Origin: Mesorhizobium sp. Root102
Lineage (GTDB): Bacteria > Pseudomonadota > Alphaproteobacteria > Rhizobiales > Rhizobiaceae
NCBI RefSeq assembly: GCF_001425625.1
Contig: NZ_LMCP01000001.1
Coordinates: 617,118-681,117, forward strand
Direction of reading: 5' to 3'
DNA length: 64,000 nt
The notes under the pieces: model-generated
Databases searched by the model: none
Seen by the model: the letters and a program-made list of their open reading frames with translations, nothing else
Told to the model about the DNA's origin: nothing
Made by a program: the position numbers and the translations under genes
Part shown: one piece after another, positions 54,953 through 63,245 of the stretch
Position numbering within the stretch: the stretch's first letter is position 1
How the letters are laid out: each line of letters begins with the position of its first letter

Positions 54953-55119
54953 CTGACACGCTGCCCTTCTGGCAGGCCGCGCGCGAAGGCCGCTTCCTGA
55001 TCAAGCATTGCAGCAGTTGTGGCCGGGCGCACTGGCACCCACGACAGCTTTGCCCGTTCTGCTTTTCCGCCGAGACCGAATGGTGGGATCGGTTTTTCCG
55101 GCCACCCCTCTCTTTTGAC
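54952..55119 (+). pseudogene. Remnant of a DUF35 (zinc-ribbon/OB-fold) protein
   Basis: In the plus frame through 54955 the translation reads DTLPFWQAAREGRFLIKHCS, then SCGRAHWHPR and LCPFCFSAETEW. This is the zinc-ribbon head of DUF35 proteins, with the four cysteines in CxxC pairs. It then loses similarity and stops at 55117-55119 without the OB domain. There is no proper start. DUF35 proteins usually accompany thiolases in acyl-CoA metabolism, and no thiolase is nearby. It abuts the broken racemase head-to-head, which marks a deletion or rearrangement junction near 54952. Confidence 0.7.
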
Positions 55120-55208
55120 AAGCGGCAGCGCTCAAAATCACATTAGCTTTGATCGATCCCGCTGTTGCCGTACAGTCATCCTGTCACGACAACATCGGAA
55201 AAGCCGTC

Positions 55209-55895
55209 ATGCCAACCGCCAGCGCGAACACCAGACATGATCTGCCACGGCTGGCGCGGATCGATCCTCGACAGTTTGACCTCCTTTTCACTGGTTGCAA
55301 ACTCGAGCGCTACGCCGCCGGCCAGCATTTGTTCGTCCAGGAAGATGCCGCCGACCGCATCTATGGTGTGATGAGCGGCACGGTGGAGATCTCGATCTAT
55401 TCGCCTGGCGGCCAGAAGCTGGTGGCCAATATTGAGCTGTCGCGCAGCTTGGTCGGAGAGATCGGAGCACTTGACGGACACCCACGCACGGCCACCGCGA
55501 TCTGTCTTACTGCATGCGAGCTGGTTTCGCTCAGCCGAACACAACTGTTTGATCGAATTGAGAAAAACCTATCCCTGGCGCGCGCCATGATCGAACTTTT
55601 GTGCGCGCGGCTGCGTTGGGTCAGCGGTGAGCTCGGAGATCAGGCCTTTTTCGGCATCGAAGCGAGGCTGGCAAAACGACTGGTCTTTCTAGGCAGCGTC
55701 CTGGCCGACGGCGCAGGCTGGATACCGATCTCGCAGTCTGAACTGGGTGAGTTCCTCGGCGCCACGCGCGAGTCGGTCAACAAGACGCTCAACGACTGGC
55801 GCAGCCGGCAGATCATCGCCATCAAGCGCGGCGGCCTGCGCATAGTCGACGCCGGCGCACTTCGCCATATCGCCGAATCGCAGGACGACGACTGA
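55209..55895 (+). CDS. Crp/Fnr-family transcriptional regulator
   Basis: 228 residues. The cyclic-nucleotide-binding barrel (about 15-130) has GEIGALDGHPRTATA, in which Glu, Arg and Thr occupy the positions that hold cAMP in Crp (Glu, Arg, Ser). The C-terminal winged helix has SELGEFLGATRESVNKTLND; Arg-Glu in the recognition helix are the residues by which Crp reads GTGA half-sites. No Fnr-type N-terminal Cys cluster is present. I chose the ATG at 55209 with GGAAAAG upstream. It is convergent with the P450-peroxidase gene, 28 bases away, and a perfect Crp-core site lies upstream of that gene, so it is a candidate regulator. Confidence 0.87.
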   Translation: MPTASANTRHDLPRLARIDPRQFDLLFTGCKLERYAAGQHLFVQEDAADRIYGVMSGTVEISIYSPGGQKLVANIELSRSLVGEIGALDGHPRTATAICLTACELVSLSRTQLFDRIEKNLSLARAMIELLCARLRWVSGELGDQAFFGIEARLAKRLVFLGSVLADGAGWIPISQSELGEFLGATRESVNKTLNDWRSRQIIAIKRGGLRIVDAGALRHIAESQDDD

Positions 55896-55923
55896 CGGCG
55901 CCAGCAGTTGAGGCGCCTAAGAC

Positions 55924-58900
55924 TCAGAGACGCGAAATCAGAAAGCGTAGTGCCGACCGGCTCGGCATGAAGAAATATCCGCCTCCCCGGGTGGTAACGA
56001 ATTGAGGGACGCCTTTCAGCACCGTGACCTTTTCCCAGGATGGTATAGTGAACCTGCCGGCATTGTCGCGCGACCCAATCGTGGGGTCTTTTTCGGCAAC
56101 AAGCCCCTGGAATGAAGTCGACGACACCCAGGTCTGCTGGATGAATTCGTACTGCCGCTCGATATCGGCGTTGAGGCACATGAAGAGCAGCCCCTTTTCG
56201 ACCTTGCCGCCCTTCTTGTCCTGCTTCTCGTAGCTGCGGCCCACCCGGATGATCCGATGGCGCTTGCCGATCCTGATCTGTGTTTCACGGTCCTCGCCCA
56301 GCGAATCGCGGGGATTAGACCGCCGGACATGAGCGCCAAGCGGGCAGCGGTGCCCCTGGGGATCCTCGACGCCAAAGGCAAAATCATTATCGGCACTGCG
56401 ACCCGGGCGGCCGTCCGGATTGCGCACCAGCGAGGTGCCGTCGGGCCAGCGGCCGAGCATCTTGGCGGCGACCCAGCGCGGGGTAATCGCCGGGTTGTCG
56501 GTTTCGCTGGCCGCCTGAATAGCCGCAGCCTTGCAATAGTCGTTGAAGGTGTCGACGTGCTGCTCGAACTGGCGCATGACGAGGAAGGTGCCGTTGCGGC
56601 CGAAGTCGCGCCGCGGCGGCGGCAGGCCGGGTATCTGCCGGTTGCGGCGAACCGCCGACAGGATGCCCGTCCGATCTTGCGACGCCTCGACAGAGGGGGA
56701 CGCCGGATAGAAACCGTGCTCGTCGCGATAGCCGAACAGAAACTCACCCGGCGCGACAAGATGCATGGGTGCCGCACTGATTTTGGCGCGGGCGGTTCCC
56801 CTGACGATCGGTTGTGAGACACCGTCGACGAAGCCAAAATGCTCGATCGCGCGTTTGCCGTCGCGCTTTACCACGAGCGGCAGGTCCGAAACGAGGTTCA
56901 TGCCTGCGGCCGTCATCTTTCTCTTTGCGGCACCGATCTCCGTCTTCAGCTTCTCCGAACTTTCGGCATAGCAAACCACCACCACGTCAACGGGCTTTTG
57001 CGGCGAACCCCACTGCCACTTGTCGGGCACGCTTTCGCCGACATCGTCCAGAATGCGGCTGCGCTCGGGATTGCCCATGCCGTGGCGAAAGGCGACAGGG
57101 AATGTGTCCAGCGGCTTGTCGTCGACGCCGCCATCCAGTCCGAGACGGCGAAGACCATCGGGACCGAACGCAACAGTCATCGCCCGCGCCGGCGGCACGC
57201 CGTCGCCGAAGCTGGTCTTCTCGACGATGAACTCAAGCCAGGCCTTGCGCCTGGCCCTGGAAAGATTCTCGGGCACGGCAATCGCCAGCATATGGGCATG
57301 ACCCAGCGATCCGAACGGGCCGAAGAACAAGGACTGTATCTCGCCCGTTTCCAATTGTTCGATGGGCAAGGGGGCGGACGCAGCGGGGCCGCCGGCCTCT
57401 GCCTTCCTTGTTTGCGGGCGCGGCAGGGAGCCGAACAGGCTCAGCCAGTCACGGGCCTCACTGCTCGTTGCAGCGGCGATGCCGCGCCTGATCCTGGAAT
57501 TGGCGCGGATGCGCGTCGTGTTGAGGCCAGGGTAGGCCGAATACCAGAACAGGGTCGGTACCTGCTGCCGGCGGGCCCAGCGCTTGAAACGGTCGCCGTC
57601 GCGCGCGCCATCGAGGAAGAGCCAGCGTGTGCGCGGATAACCTTCGGTGTTGCTCCACACGCCTGTCAGACCGGCAGCGGCCTTGGCGATGAAATCCTCG
57701 AGATAGCTTTCCCAGCTGCCACCATAGTTGGAGAAGAACATCAGCCTGTTGGTGCCGGGCAACAGCACCCAGCGGGCGAAGTGGATGGTGTTGATGGTGG
57801 CAAGGAAACCCGGCTTGAAGACCTTTTGTGCCGAGATCGAGATCAGGTAGAACGACAGCCTAAGCGCCAGCCTGCGCAACGTTCCAACCTTCATCGTCGA
57901 GATCGCCGTCAGATGGTTTTGGGCTTGTCCAGGCTGGTCTTCGTGGACCAGAATCTTGTCGAGAGCGCCGAGGTCGACCGGCGTGCTGTGCGGGCGATCA
58001 ATGTCTTCGAGGCGCCGCAAGACGAGAAAGCACAGGCCGAGGATCAGGGCGGCCAGCGCCAGAATTCCAAGCACGGTCAGCAGAAGCGCCGTGCCGGCTA
58101 TGACAATGCTGCCAAAGGTGACACCGGGCGGATCGCCGAACACCAGAACGTAGGTCATCCGCCAGCAGGCAAGCACCACTACGGCAACAGTAGCTAGCGC
58201 GGCCGGCGCCAGCAGCGTCGTCGTTATGGCTTGCCACCATTTTCCAGGCGGCCGTTCGAGCAGGCTTTCGGCAGGCTCGAATGCCCAGTCGAATTTTCCC
58301 AGGGACCGGACATGCCGGCGGGCTTCGTCAAGCACGCCGGCCGCCCCGCCATTGGTGGCGCGCGGCTGCTCGACCACGGGCCGAACTGCGTCGGCAAGCT
58401 CGGCTTCTGCGAGGATGCGCTGCACCGAGTGGCCCGGCGTACCGGAAAAGACCAGTCCCGCGTTGCTGCCGAAGGACGGTGATATCTCGACATTGTGCTT
58501 GCGCAGGAAATTGTCCAGCGTGTGGTCGTCACGAAGATCGCACACGTCCTTGAAGATGGGCCGCAGCCTATCTCCGATGGCATGCGAAATGGCGTTGATG
58601 ACGTCCTCTGCGCTGCCGTCACCGGAGATTTCGAGAACAAGCGCCCCTTGCTCATCACCGGAGGCATTATTCGCCTCACCAGTTGGGACAACAGCCAGGC
58701 TCGCGAAATGGATGGTTCCGGCGGTATTGAGCGCGGCACGGATCTCGTCGCTGGCAGGGTTGCCAAATCCGGCGACCTTGTCACGGATGGCGTCCAGTGA
58801 CGCGGGCCGGGTGATCGGGCACACCACCGTGACCATAGAATGGGTGACCGTGCGGCAAAGAGCGGGCCGCTCGAAATCTACCTTGAGGCCGTCCGGGTAC

Positions 58901-60159
58901 GCGCCGACACGCGTCATCCTGCCGGCTTTGCCGCGCGCACGTCGGACATTGTCCTTCTGAAACAGGGCGCGAAGACTCTCGCCAATCTGGATTCTGGCGA
59001 TTTCGGCGCCAATGCATTGATGAATGCCGTAGCCGAAGACCAGGTAATCGCGATGCGGGCGCGACGTGTCGAAGTGATTGGGCCTTTGCACCGCCTCAGG
59101 GTCGAACATCGCCGACAGCGTTGCCGGCATGACCACCGTTCCGGCCTTCACCAGACGCTCGCGGCGCGTGCCCCTGGCGATGGTTGCGTCGCGCGCGGTG
59201 TAGCGCCAGGGGCCAATCCAGATCGGCTTGAAGCGCATGGCTTCCAGAATGGCTTTGTCCAGTCCGCCGGTGTCATTGCTGGCCAAGGCTGCATCGATAG
59301 CCTGCCGCGCATCACCGCGGGACAGGATCACGTCGAGGCAGTTGCTGCCGGCGAGCACATTGGTTGGAACAAAGCCGGCGATCATGCCAAGCATGATCGA
59401 ATGAATGTCGGGCTGCGACAGGCGATCCTGATCCAGCAGGCGGACCAGCCTCGCCAGCGGCTGCTCATCCTTGGCCCCCCTCTCCCGGATCGCGTCGATC
59501 GAGCGGTCGATGACTTTGATCAGCCGATCGCCGGCCACCACCGCAAGCTGGCGCGTGACCGGGCTCGCCGTTGGATCCGAAAAGAACAGCGCGCTCAACG
59601 CCATGGCCCAATCGGCAAACTCGGATTCGTCGTCGATCTCAAGGCCGAAATAATCGCGGCAGATGCGCACCGGAACGATCTTCATAAGATCCGCGACCGC
59701 GTCGAAGCCGGGGCTGGCGCGTGTCATTATTTCTTGTGAATGCCGCGCGGCGATCGGCCTGACCAAGGCCTCGATTTCTGCCGGGGGGAAAGCGCTCAGC
59801 ACCGACGATTTCATGCGCCGGTAGTCGGCGCCGTCCTGCATGCCGAGAATGAAGTTCGATCCGCGCGCCAGTTCGGTCATCTCCGGCCCGTATGGCGTCT
59901 CGAATTCATCCCCGCGCTCCAATATGTCGCGAACGTCGGCGTTCCTGGTCACGAGCAGGAAGTTGCCTATGGCGAGATTGGGCCAGAACCGGCGTAGCAG
60001 CGCCAGCGCCCAGCGCGGATCATTGAAGAGAAAGGCAGCTATGCGCGACGCGACGCCCTTGGAGCGGAGGCGTCCCAGGTCGAATGGCGGCATTTCAGAC
60101 AGCGGACGCTGGCTTTTCTGTCCTGCCCGGATGGCATCGAAATACTTTATCCTGATCAT
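55924..60159 (-). CDS. Cytochrome P450 - membrane hairpin - DyP-type peroxidase fusion
   Basis: 1411 residues, one continuous frame. Residues ~20-435 form a cytochrome P450: ExxR in EAMRFKP (306-309) and the haem-thiolate loop FGYGIHQCIG with Cys382. Residues ~440-640 are a domain I do not recognise. Two transmembrane helices (about 647-670 and 684-714) form a hairpin, leaving both ends in the cytoplasm. A conserved-looking domain follows (RWVLLPGTNRLMFFSNYGGS). The C-terminal ~450 residues are a DyP peroxidase: GFVDGVSQP (Asp1112) and HRCPLGAHVRRSNPR with proximal His at 1277. A P450 and a peroxidase on one chain could pass a substrate or peroxide between two haems. An ATG at 60159 with GGGGGG upstream is the start; no break is seen. 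Confidence 0.9.
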   Translation of the reverse strand: MIRIKYFDAIRAGQKSQRPLSEMPPFDLGRLRSKGVASRIAAFLFNDPRWALALLRRFWPNLAIGNFLLVTRNADVRDILERGDEFETPYGPEMTELARGSNFILGMQDGADYRRMKSSVLSAFPPAEIEALVRPIAARHSQEIMTRASPGFDAVADLMKIVPVRICRDYFGLEIDDESEFADWAMALSALFFSDPTASPVTRQLAVVAGDRLIKVIDRSIDAIRERGAKDEQPLARLVRLLDQDRLSQPDIHSIMLGMIAGFVPTNVLAGSNCLDVILSRGDARQAIDAALASNDTGGLDKAILEAMRFKPIWIGPWRYTARDATIARGTRRERLVKAGTVVMPATLSAMFDPEAVQRPNHFDTSRPHRDYLVFGYGIHQCIGAEIARIQIGESLRALFQKDNVRRARGKAGRMTRVGAYPDGLKVDFERPALCRTVTHSMVTVVCPITRPASLDAIRDKVAGFGNPASDEIRAALNTAGTIHFASLAVVPTGEANNASGDEQGALVLEISGDGSAEDVINAISHAIGDRLRPIFKDVCDLRDDHTLDNFLRKHNVEISPSFGSNAGLVFSGTPGHSVQRILAEAELADAVRPVVEQPRATNGGAAGVLDEARRHVRSLGKFDWAFEPAESLLERPPGKWWQAITTTLLAPAALATVAVVVLACWRMTYVLVFGDPPGVTFGSIVIAGTALLLTVLGILALAALILGLCFLVLRRLEDIDRPHSTPVDLGALDKILVHEDQPGQAQNHLTAISTMKVGTLRRLALRLSFYLISISAQKVFKPGFLATINTIHFARWVLLPGTNRLMFFSNYGGSWESYLEDFIAKAAAGLTGVWSNTEGYPRTRWLFLDGARDGDRFKRWARRQQVPTLFWYSAYPGLNTTRIRANSRIRRGIAAATSSEARDWLSLFGSLPRPQTRKAEAGGPAASAPLPIEQLETGEIQSLFFGPFGSLGHAHMLAIAVPENLSRARRKAWLEFIVEKTSFGDGVPPARAMTVAFGPDGLRRLGLDGGVDDKPLDTFPVAFRHGMGNPERSRILDDVGESVPDKWQWGSPQKPVDVVVVCYAESSEKLKTEIGAAKRKMTAAGMNLVSDLPLVVKRDGKRAIEHFGFVDGVSQPIVRGTARAKISAAPMHLVAPGEFLFGYRDEHGFYPASPSVEASQDRTGILSAVRRNRQIPGLPPPRRDFGRNGTFLVMRQFEQHVDTFNDYCKAAAIQAASETDNPAITPRWVAAKMLGRWPDGTSLVRNPDGRPGRSADNDFAFGVEDPQGHRCPLGAHVRRSNPRDSLGEDRETQIRIGKRHRIIRVGRSYEKQDKKGGKVEKGLLFMCLNADIERQYEFIQQTWVSSTSFQGLVAEKDPTIGSRDNAGRFTIPSWEKVTVLKGVPQFVTTRGGGYFFMPSRSALRFLISRL

Positions 60160-60237
60160 GCGCGGTCTGGCCCCCCGGCTGTCCACGTCATTGCGATGCC
60201 GGCTACCCAAGGCCTAGGTTTGCAGCCGTCTCGCGTA

Positions 60238-60253
60238 TGTGAATGTTTTCACA
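60238..60253. promoter_or_regulatory. Crp-type site upstream of the P450-DyP gene
   Basis: TGTGAATGTTTTCACA is a perfect six-base dyad and contains the exact Crp core TGTGA-N6-TCACA. It lies in the 139-base gap between the cyclase stop and the P450-DyP start, about 86 bases upstream of the ATG at 60159, a usual distance for a Crp-activated promoter. An adenylate cyclase gene and a Crp/Fnr gene flank the target gene. Confidence 0.6.
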
Positions 60254-60298
60254 GTTGTCGGTGTTCCGCCACCTCGATTACGCACCGCTCGCTGCGGG

Positions 60299-62071
60299 TC
60301 ATTTGGCCAGGTCGAAATTGGCGATGAGAAATTCGTTTGCCGCCTTGTCGGCGAACGGTATCCAGCGCACCCTTTGCTCCGAAAAATCCGGATGTCTGGT
60401 CATGAATATGGCCAGCTCCCGCTTGGCCTCTTCCTTGCGCCCGCTTCTCGTCAAGGCGCCGATCTTCAGGAACCGGGAATAGAAATAGCCGGGCGACAGA
60501 TCGAGCGATCGGTCCGCAGTGGAGATCGCGGATGGCCAATCCTCGACGAAGCTGTAGGCGGCGGCCAATTCCCCCAGATTGTGGAACCGATAGAGGTCGA
60601 AGGGGCTCAGTCGCTCAGTATCGACAAAGAACGGTATCGCACCAGCGGCTTCGCCGAGCAGCAGGCGCGCACTGCCCATCGCCGAGCGCGCAAAGGCGAA
60701 ACTTGGATTGATATGAAGCGCTTCCTCGAGATGGTCGACCGCCGATCCGGGCCGTCCCCTCATGATGTCGGTAACGCCGAGATGAGCGTGCGGGCGAGCA
60801 TCCAGGCTGTCCATCAGCAAGGCCTTGCGCGCATATTGCTGGACCTTGTCCAGATCGTCGCTGTCACCGAACCGCAGCCAGGCCCGCCAGAAATACCACC
60901 ATGCCAGTTCGTTCAGCACCGCGCTCGAATTTGGATCGTCCCGGTAGGCCTTTTCGAAGAACTCCAGCGCGATTTCCGTGTCGCCGCGGGTGCGCCGGTT
61001 CATATGCCAGCGTCCGCGCCGCACCAATTGCCACGTTTCCAGACTTTCCCACGGCACTTGGAAGGTCCGGGCTTGTTCGGCGCGGTCGACCTCCTTGTCG
61101 AGGATCGAAACGATCTCGGCACCGATCTGGTCGCGCAGACTGAAGATGTCGACGAGGTTGCGATCGAAGCGCTGCGACCACACCAGTCGCCCATTTGAGA
61201 CGTCGGCAAGCGAGGTGCTCAGACGGATCTGCCCGCCATTGCGCATCAGTGTGCCGCTGACGATATAGCGCGCACCAAGTGCATTGCCGATCACCCGCGT
61301 TCCCAAGGTGTCATCGCGAAACTGAAAGCTTGAGCTCTTGGCGATCACCGAGAGCCATCTGCTGTTGGAAAGACCGTAGATGATGTCTTCGGCAATGCCG
61401 TCGGCCATGTAGCCGACGTCGGCCTCGCTTCCATCGGCCTGGAACGGTAGCACGGCGATCGCGGGCGGACCTTTGGACGACAGCTTCTGCTGACCATTGA
61501 CGGGAGGTATGGCCGAGACCAACGTTGCGGGCGACGACCCGCTGCCAATGCGCCCCGCGATCAGAACGCGCGCCGGCAGCGCGATGTTCTTCAGCCTGAA
61601 TTCGCCAAGATCGGTGAACTCGGCCGCCGTCTGGTCCTTCACATGGTGCCAGGTCGTTTCCGAGACGGCGAGACCATCGTGCGGCGCGAACTCCTGGATT
61701 CTGGCAGCGATGTTGACGTCGTCACCGTAGAGCCGGCCGTCCCGGACGATGACGTCACCGGTGTTGATGCCGGCGCGAAAGGGCATGCGCATGGCGTGGT
61801 CGATCGATGAATTGAGCGCGACAATGCGGCCCTGAAAATCGAACGCCGCGCGCAGCGCCTCGATCGGACTGCCGAATTCGGCCATGATGCTGTCGCCGGC
61901 ATCGCCGAAAGTACGGCCGCCGAACCTGCTGCAACTCTCGGCGATGATGTCGCGCCGTTCCTCGAAGGCAGCGACAGCCGATTCATCGTCAAGACCCATC
62001 AGCCGCGAGAATCCCACGGCATCGATAGACATGATTGTCGCCAGCTGACGGGTGTAGTTCCGTTCAGCCAT
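60299..62071 (-). CDS. Class III adenylate cyclase with TolB-like and TPR regions
   Basis: 590 residues. The N-terminal cyclase domain (about 8-175) has the metal aspartates Asp17 (MSIDAVGFSR) and Asp60 (GDSIMAEF) and the FRAGINTGDVIV and YGDDVNIAARIQ segments, so it should convert ATP to cAMP. A TolB-like region follows (IAVLPFQADGSEADVGYMAD, then the ARYIVSGTLMRNGGQIR stretch), and the C-terminal ~250 residues are tetratricopeptide-like (SSAVLNELAWWYFW, DARPHAHLGVTDIMRGRPG, SFAFARSAMGSARLLLGEA). There is no membrane helix. This architecture is widespread in rhizobia, with many paralogues per genome. It lies upstream of the P450-DyP gene on the same strand; the Crp-type site sits between them. 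Confidence 0.9.
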   Translation of the reverse strand: MAERNYTRQLATIMSIDAVGFSRLMGLDDESAVAAFEERRDIIAESCSRFGGRTFGDAGDSIMAEFGSPIEALRAAFDFQGRIVALNSSIDHAMRMPFRAGINTGDVIVRDGRLYGDDVNIAARIQEFAPHDGLAVSETTWHHVKDQTAAEFTDLGEFRLKNIALPARVLIAGRIGSGSSPATLVSAIPPVNGQQKLSSKGPPAIAVLPFQADGSEADVGYMADGIAEDIIYGLSNSRWLSVIAKSSSFQFRDDTLGTRVIGNALGARYIVSGTLMRNGGQIRLSTSLADVSNGRLVWSQRFDRNLVDIFSLRDQIGAEIVSILDKEVDRAEQARTFQVPWESLETWQLVRRGRWHMNRRTRGDTEIALEFFEKAYRDDPNSSAVLNELAWWYFWRAWLRFGDSDDLDKVQQYARKALLMDSLDARPHAHLGVTDIMRGRPGSAVDHLEEALHINPSFAFARSAMGSARLLLGEAAGAIPFFVDTERLSPFDLYRFHNLGELAAAYSFVEDWPSAISTADRSLDLSPGYFYSRFLKIGALTRSGRKEEAKRELAIFMTRHPDFSEQRVRWIPFADKAANEFLIANFDLAK

Positions 62072-62570
62072 GTTCGAGCCCCAGTCCCTTTTGCCCCAGC
62101 ACGGGCGACTACCCGCTCCTGAATATTTCGCCGCTTTGCTGGAAGAATCTTCCTGGCAGTTGCGCCGCGCCGATGTCGCCCATCATACCAGGAACTCTAA
62201 CAGTACCTCTGCAAAAGCTCCACCACGATCAGCTAATAGATGGCAGGCTGCCGTATCGTCCACGCTTGACCGCCGATTATCGATGACGCGTCAGGCGTCA
62301 TACCGAGAAAGCCGAGGCGGCGCGGTGCTTACGGTTCGAACCGGAAAGGGACGCTTGATCCTGGATAACCGTGGCAGTGTTCATCCGGGACTGGTCACAC
62401 ACCTCGTACCATTATTTTGCCCGACAGTCGCAATCCGCCAACGGGAAATGGTGCGGATCAGTTCTTGAGCTTTCGGTACAACTTCGGTCCAACCGATGCG
62501 TATCGACAAATGCGCCGCGGCCTATCGACGGATCCGCTGCCGTGCGGCGCGCTTCCGAGCCCGGTTCTGC
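62072..62570. other. Region upstream of the cyclase without a credible gene
   Basis: About 500 bases. Several overlapping open frames occur on the plus strand, but they are rich in rare reading patterns, lack ribosome sites and show no family features. The cyclase promoter must lie near 62080-62200. Nothing else recognised. Confidence 0.4.
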
Positions 62571-62783
62571 CTATATGCCTGGCCCTCTATACCGGGCGGC
62601 TTCCATCCAGTATGCGAGCGCCATTGCTGGAGACCGCCCCTTCACTTCAAAATCTTGCCCCCTATAGCTTCCTGCCGCAATCCACACCGTCTTTGAACGC
62701 TGGTAGATCGTGATGCCCCGTGCGCGCGCCCGAGCGCACAGGTCCGCGTCATTGTAAGACATTTCTCCAGCCCCGTTTCCCAT
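62571..62783 (-). CDS. Small hypothetical protein
   Basis: About 70 residues from the ATG at 62783 (AGGG four bases upstream; another ATG at 62762). The chain reads like a genuine small folded protein: RARGITIYQRSKTVWIAAGS, then DFEVKGRSPAMALAYWMEAA and a short RYRG end. The pattern 'WxAxGxYxGxxxxVKGRSxxxAxxxWxEAAxYRG' is one I associate with small rhizobial proteins of unknown function. No signal peptide or membrane segment. It stands alone between two non-coding stretches. Confidence 0.5.
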   Translation of the reverse strand: MGNGAGEMSYNDADLCARARARGITIYQRSKTVWIAAGSYRGQDFEVKGRSPAMALAYWMEAARYRGPGI

Positions 62784-63021
62784 CAACCCTGCCAACGATT
62801 GTAGTGGCGCAGTTCTTCCCGACAAAAGCCTGCGGCCCGAGCGACGGGCCTTTGACGGCGATGGGCGGTATTCATATCCTGTGACACCGGGCTGCTTCCA
62901 TCACACGCCAGCGGACACCCAACGTCGCGTGCGGCAGCACTTTTGGCAGGTCTCAGGCCAAGACTCTTCTTTGGACTACCTGACGCGGCACGTCTGCCCT
63001 TTCGGATGAATGCATCTAATT

Positions 63022-63038
63022 TCTATCAATTCGGTAGA
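63022..63038. promoter_or_regulatory. Inverted repeat in leader, copy 1
   Basis: TCTATC-AATTC-GGTAGA, an imperfect dyad (arms match in 5 of 6 positions), 28 bases upstream of the first ATG. It is repeated exactly in the second copy at 63203-63219. It could be an operator for a sulfur-responsive regulator; the protein is unknown. Confidence 0.35.
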
Positions 63039-63065
63039 TTTAGCGCGAGTTCAACGGAGGCAGAA

Positions 63066-63200
63066 ATGACCAAACCTCATTTCAGGAAACTGCTCGGCGC
63101 ACTGGTCGCCACATCTGTCCAGTTCGGCACGCTCGGTTTCGCGTTTGCCACACCACCATTCTCAACGTGTCCTACGATACGCAACATTGAATGCATCTAA
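63066..63200 (+). pseudogene. Abortive first copy of the sulfate-binding-protein start
   Basis: Starts exactly like the intact gene ([20 protein letters not shown]) with the same GGAGG site, then a one-base deletion after the signal peptide shifts the frame. Translation ends at a TAA at 63198-63200, just inside the second copy. The product would be a 44-residue peptide, essentially a free signal sequence. Its stop lies 45 bases before the true start, so it behaves as an upstream open frame and may affect expression of the gene below. Confidence 0.8.
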
Positions 63201-63202
63201 TT

Positions 63203-63219
63203 TCTATCAATTCGGTAGA
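63203..63219. promoter_or_regulatory. Inverted repeat in leader, copy 2
   Basis: Same 17-base dyad as at 63022-63038, now 27 bases upstream of the intact gene's ATG. Two identical sites 181 bases apart could allow looping or doubled occupancy if they are operators. Confidence 0.35.
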
Positions 63220-63245
63220 TTAGCGCGGGTTCAACGGAGGCAGAA

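Noticed and set aside
54906..55121. 71-codon minus-strand frame over the DUF35 remnant
   Set aside because: The plus-strand translation gives a clear four-cysteine zinc ribbon, so the minus frame is its shadow.
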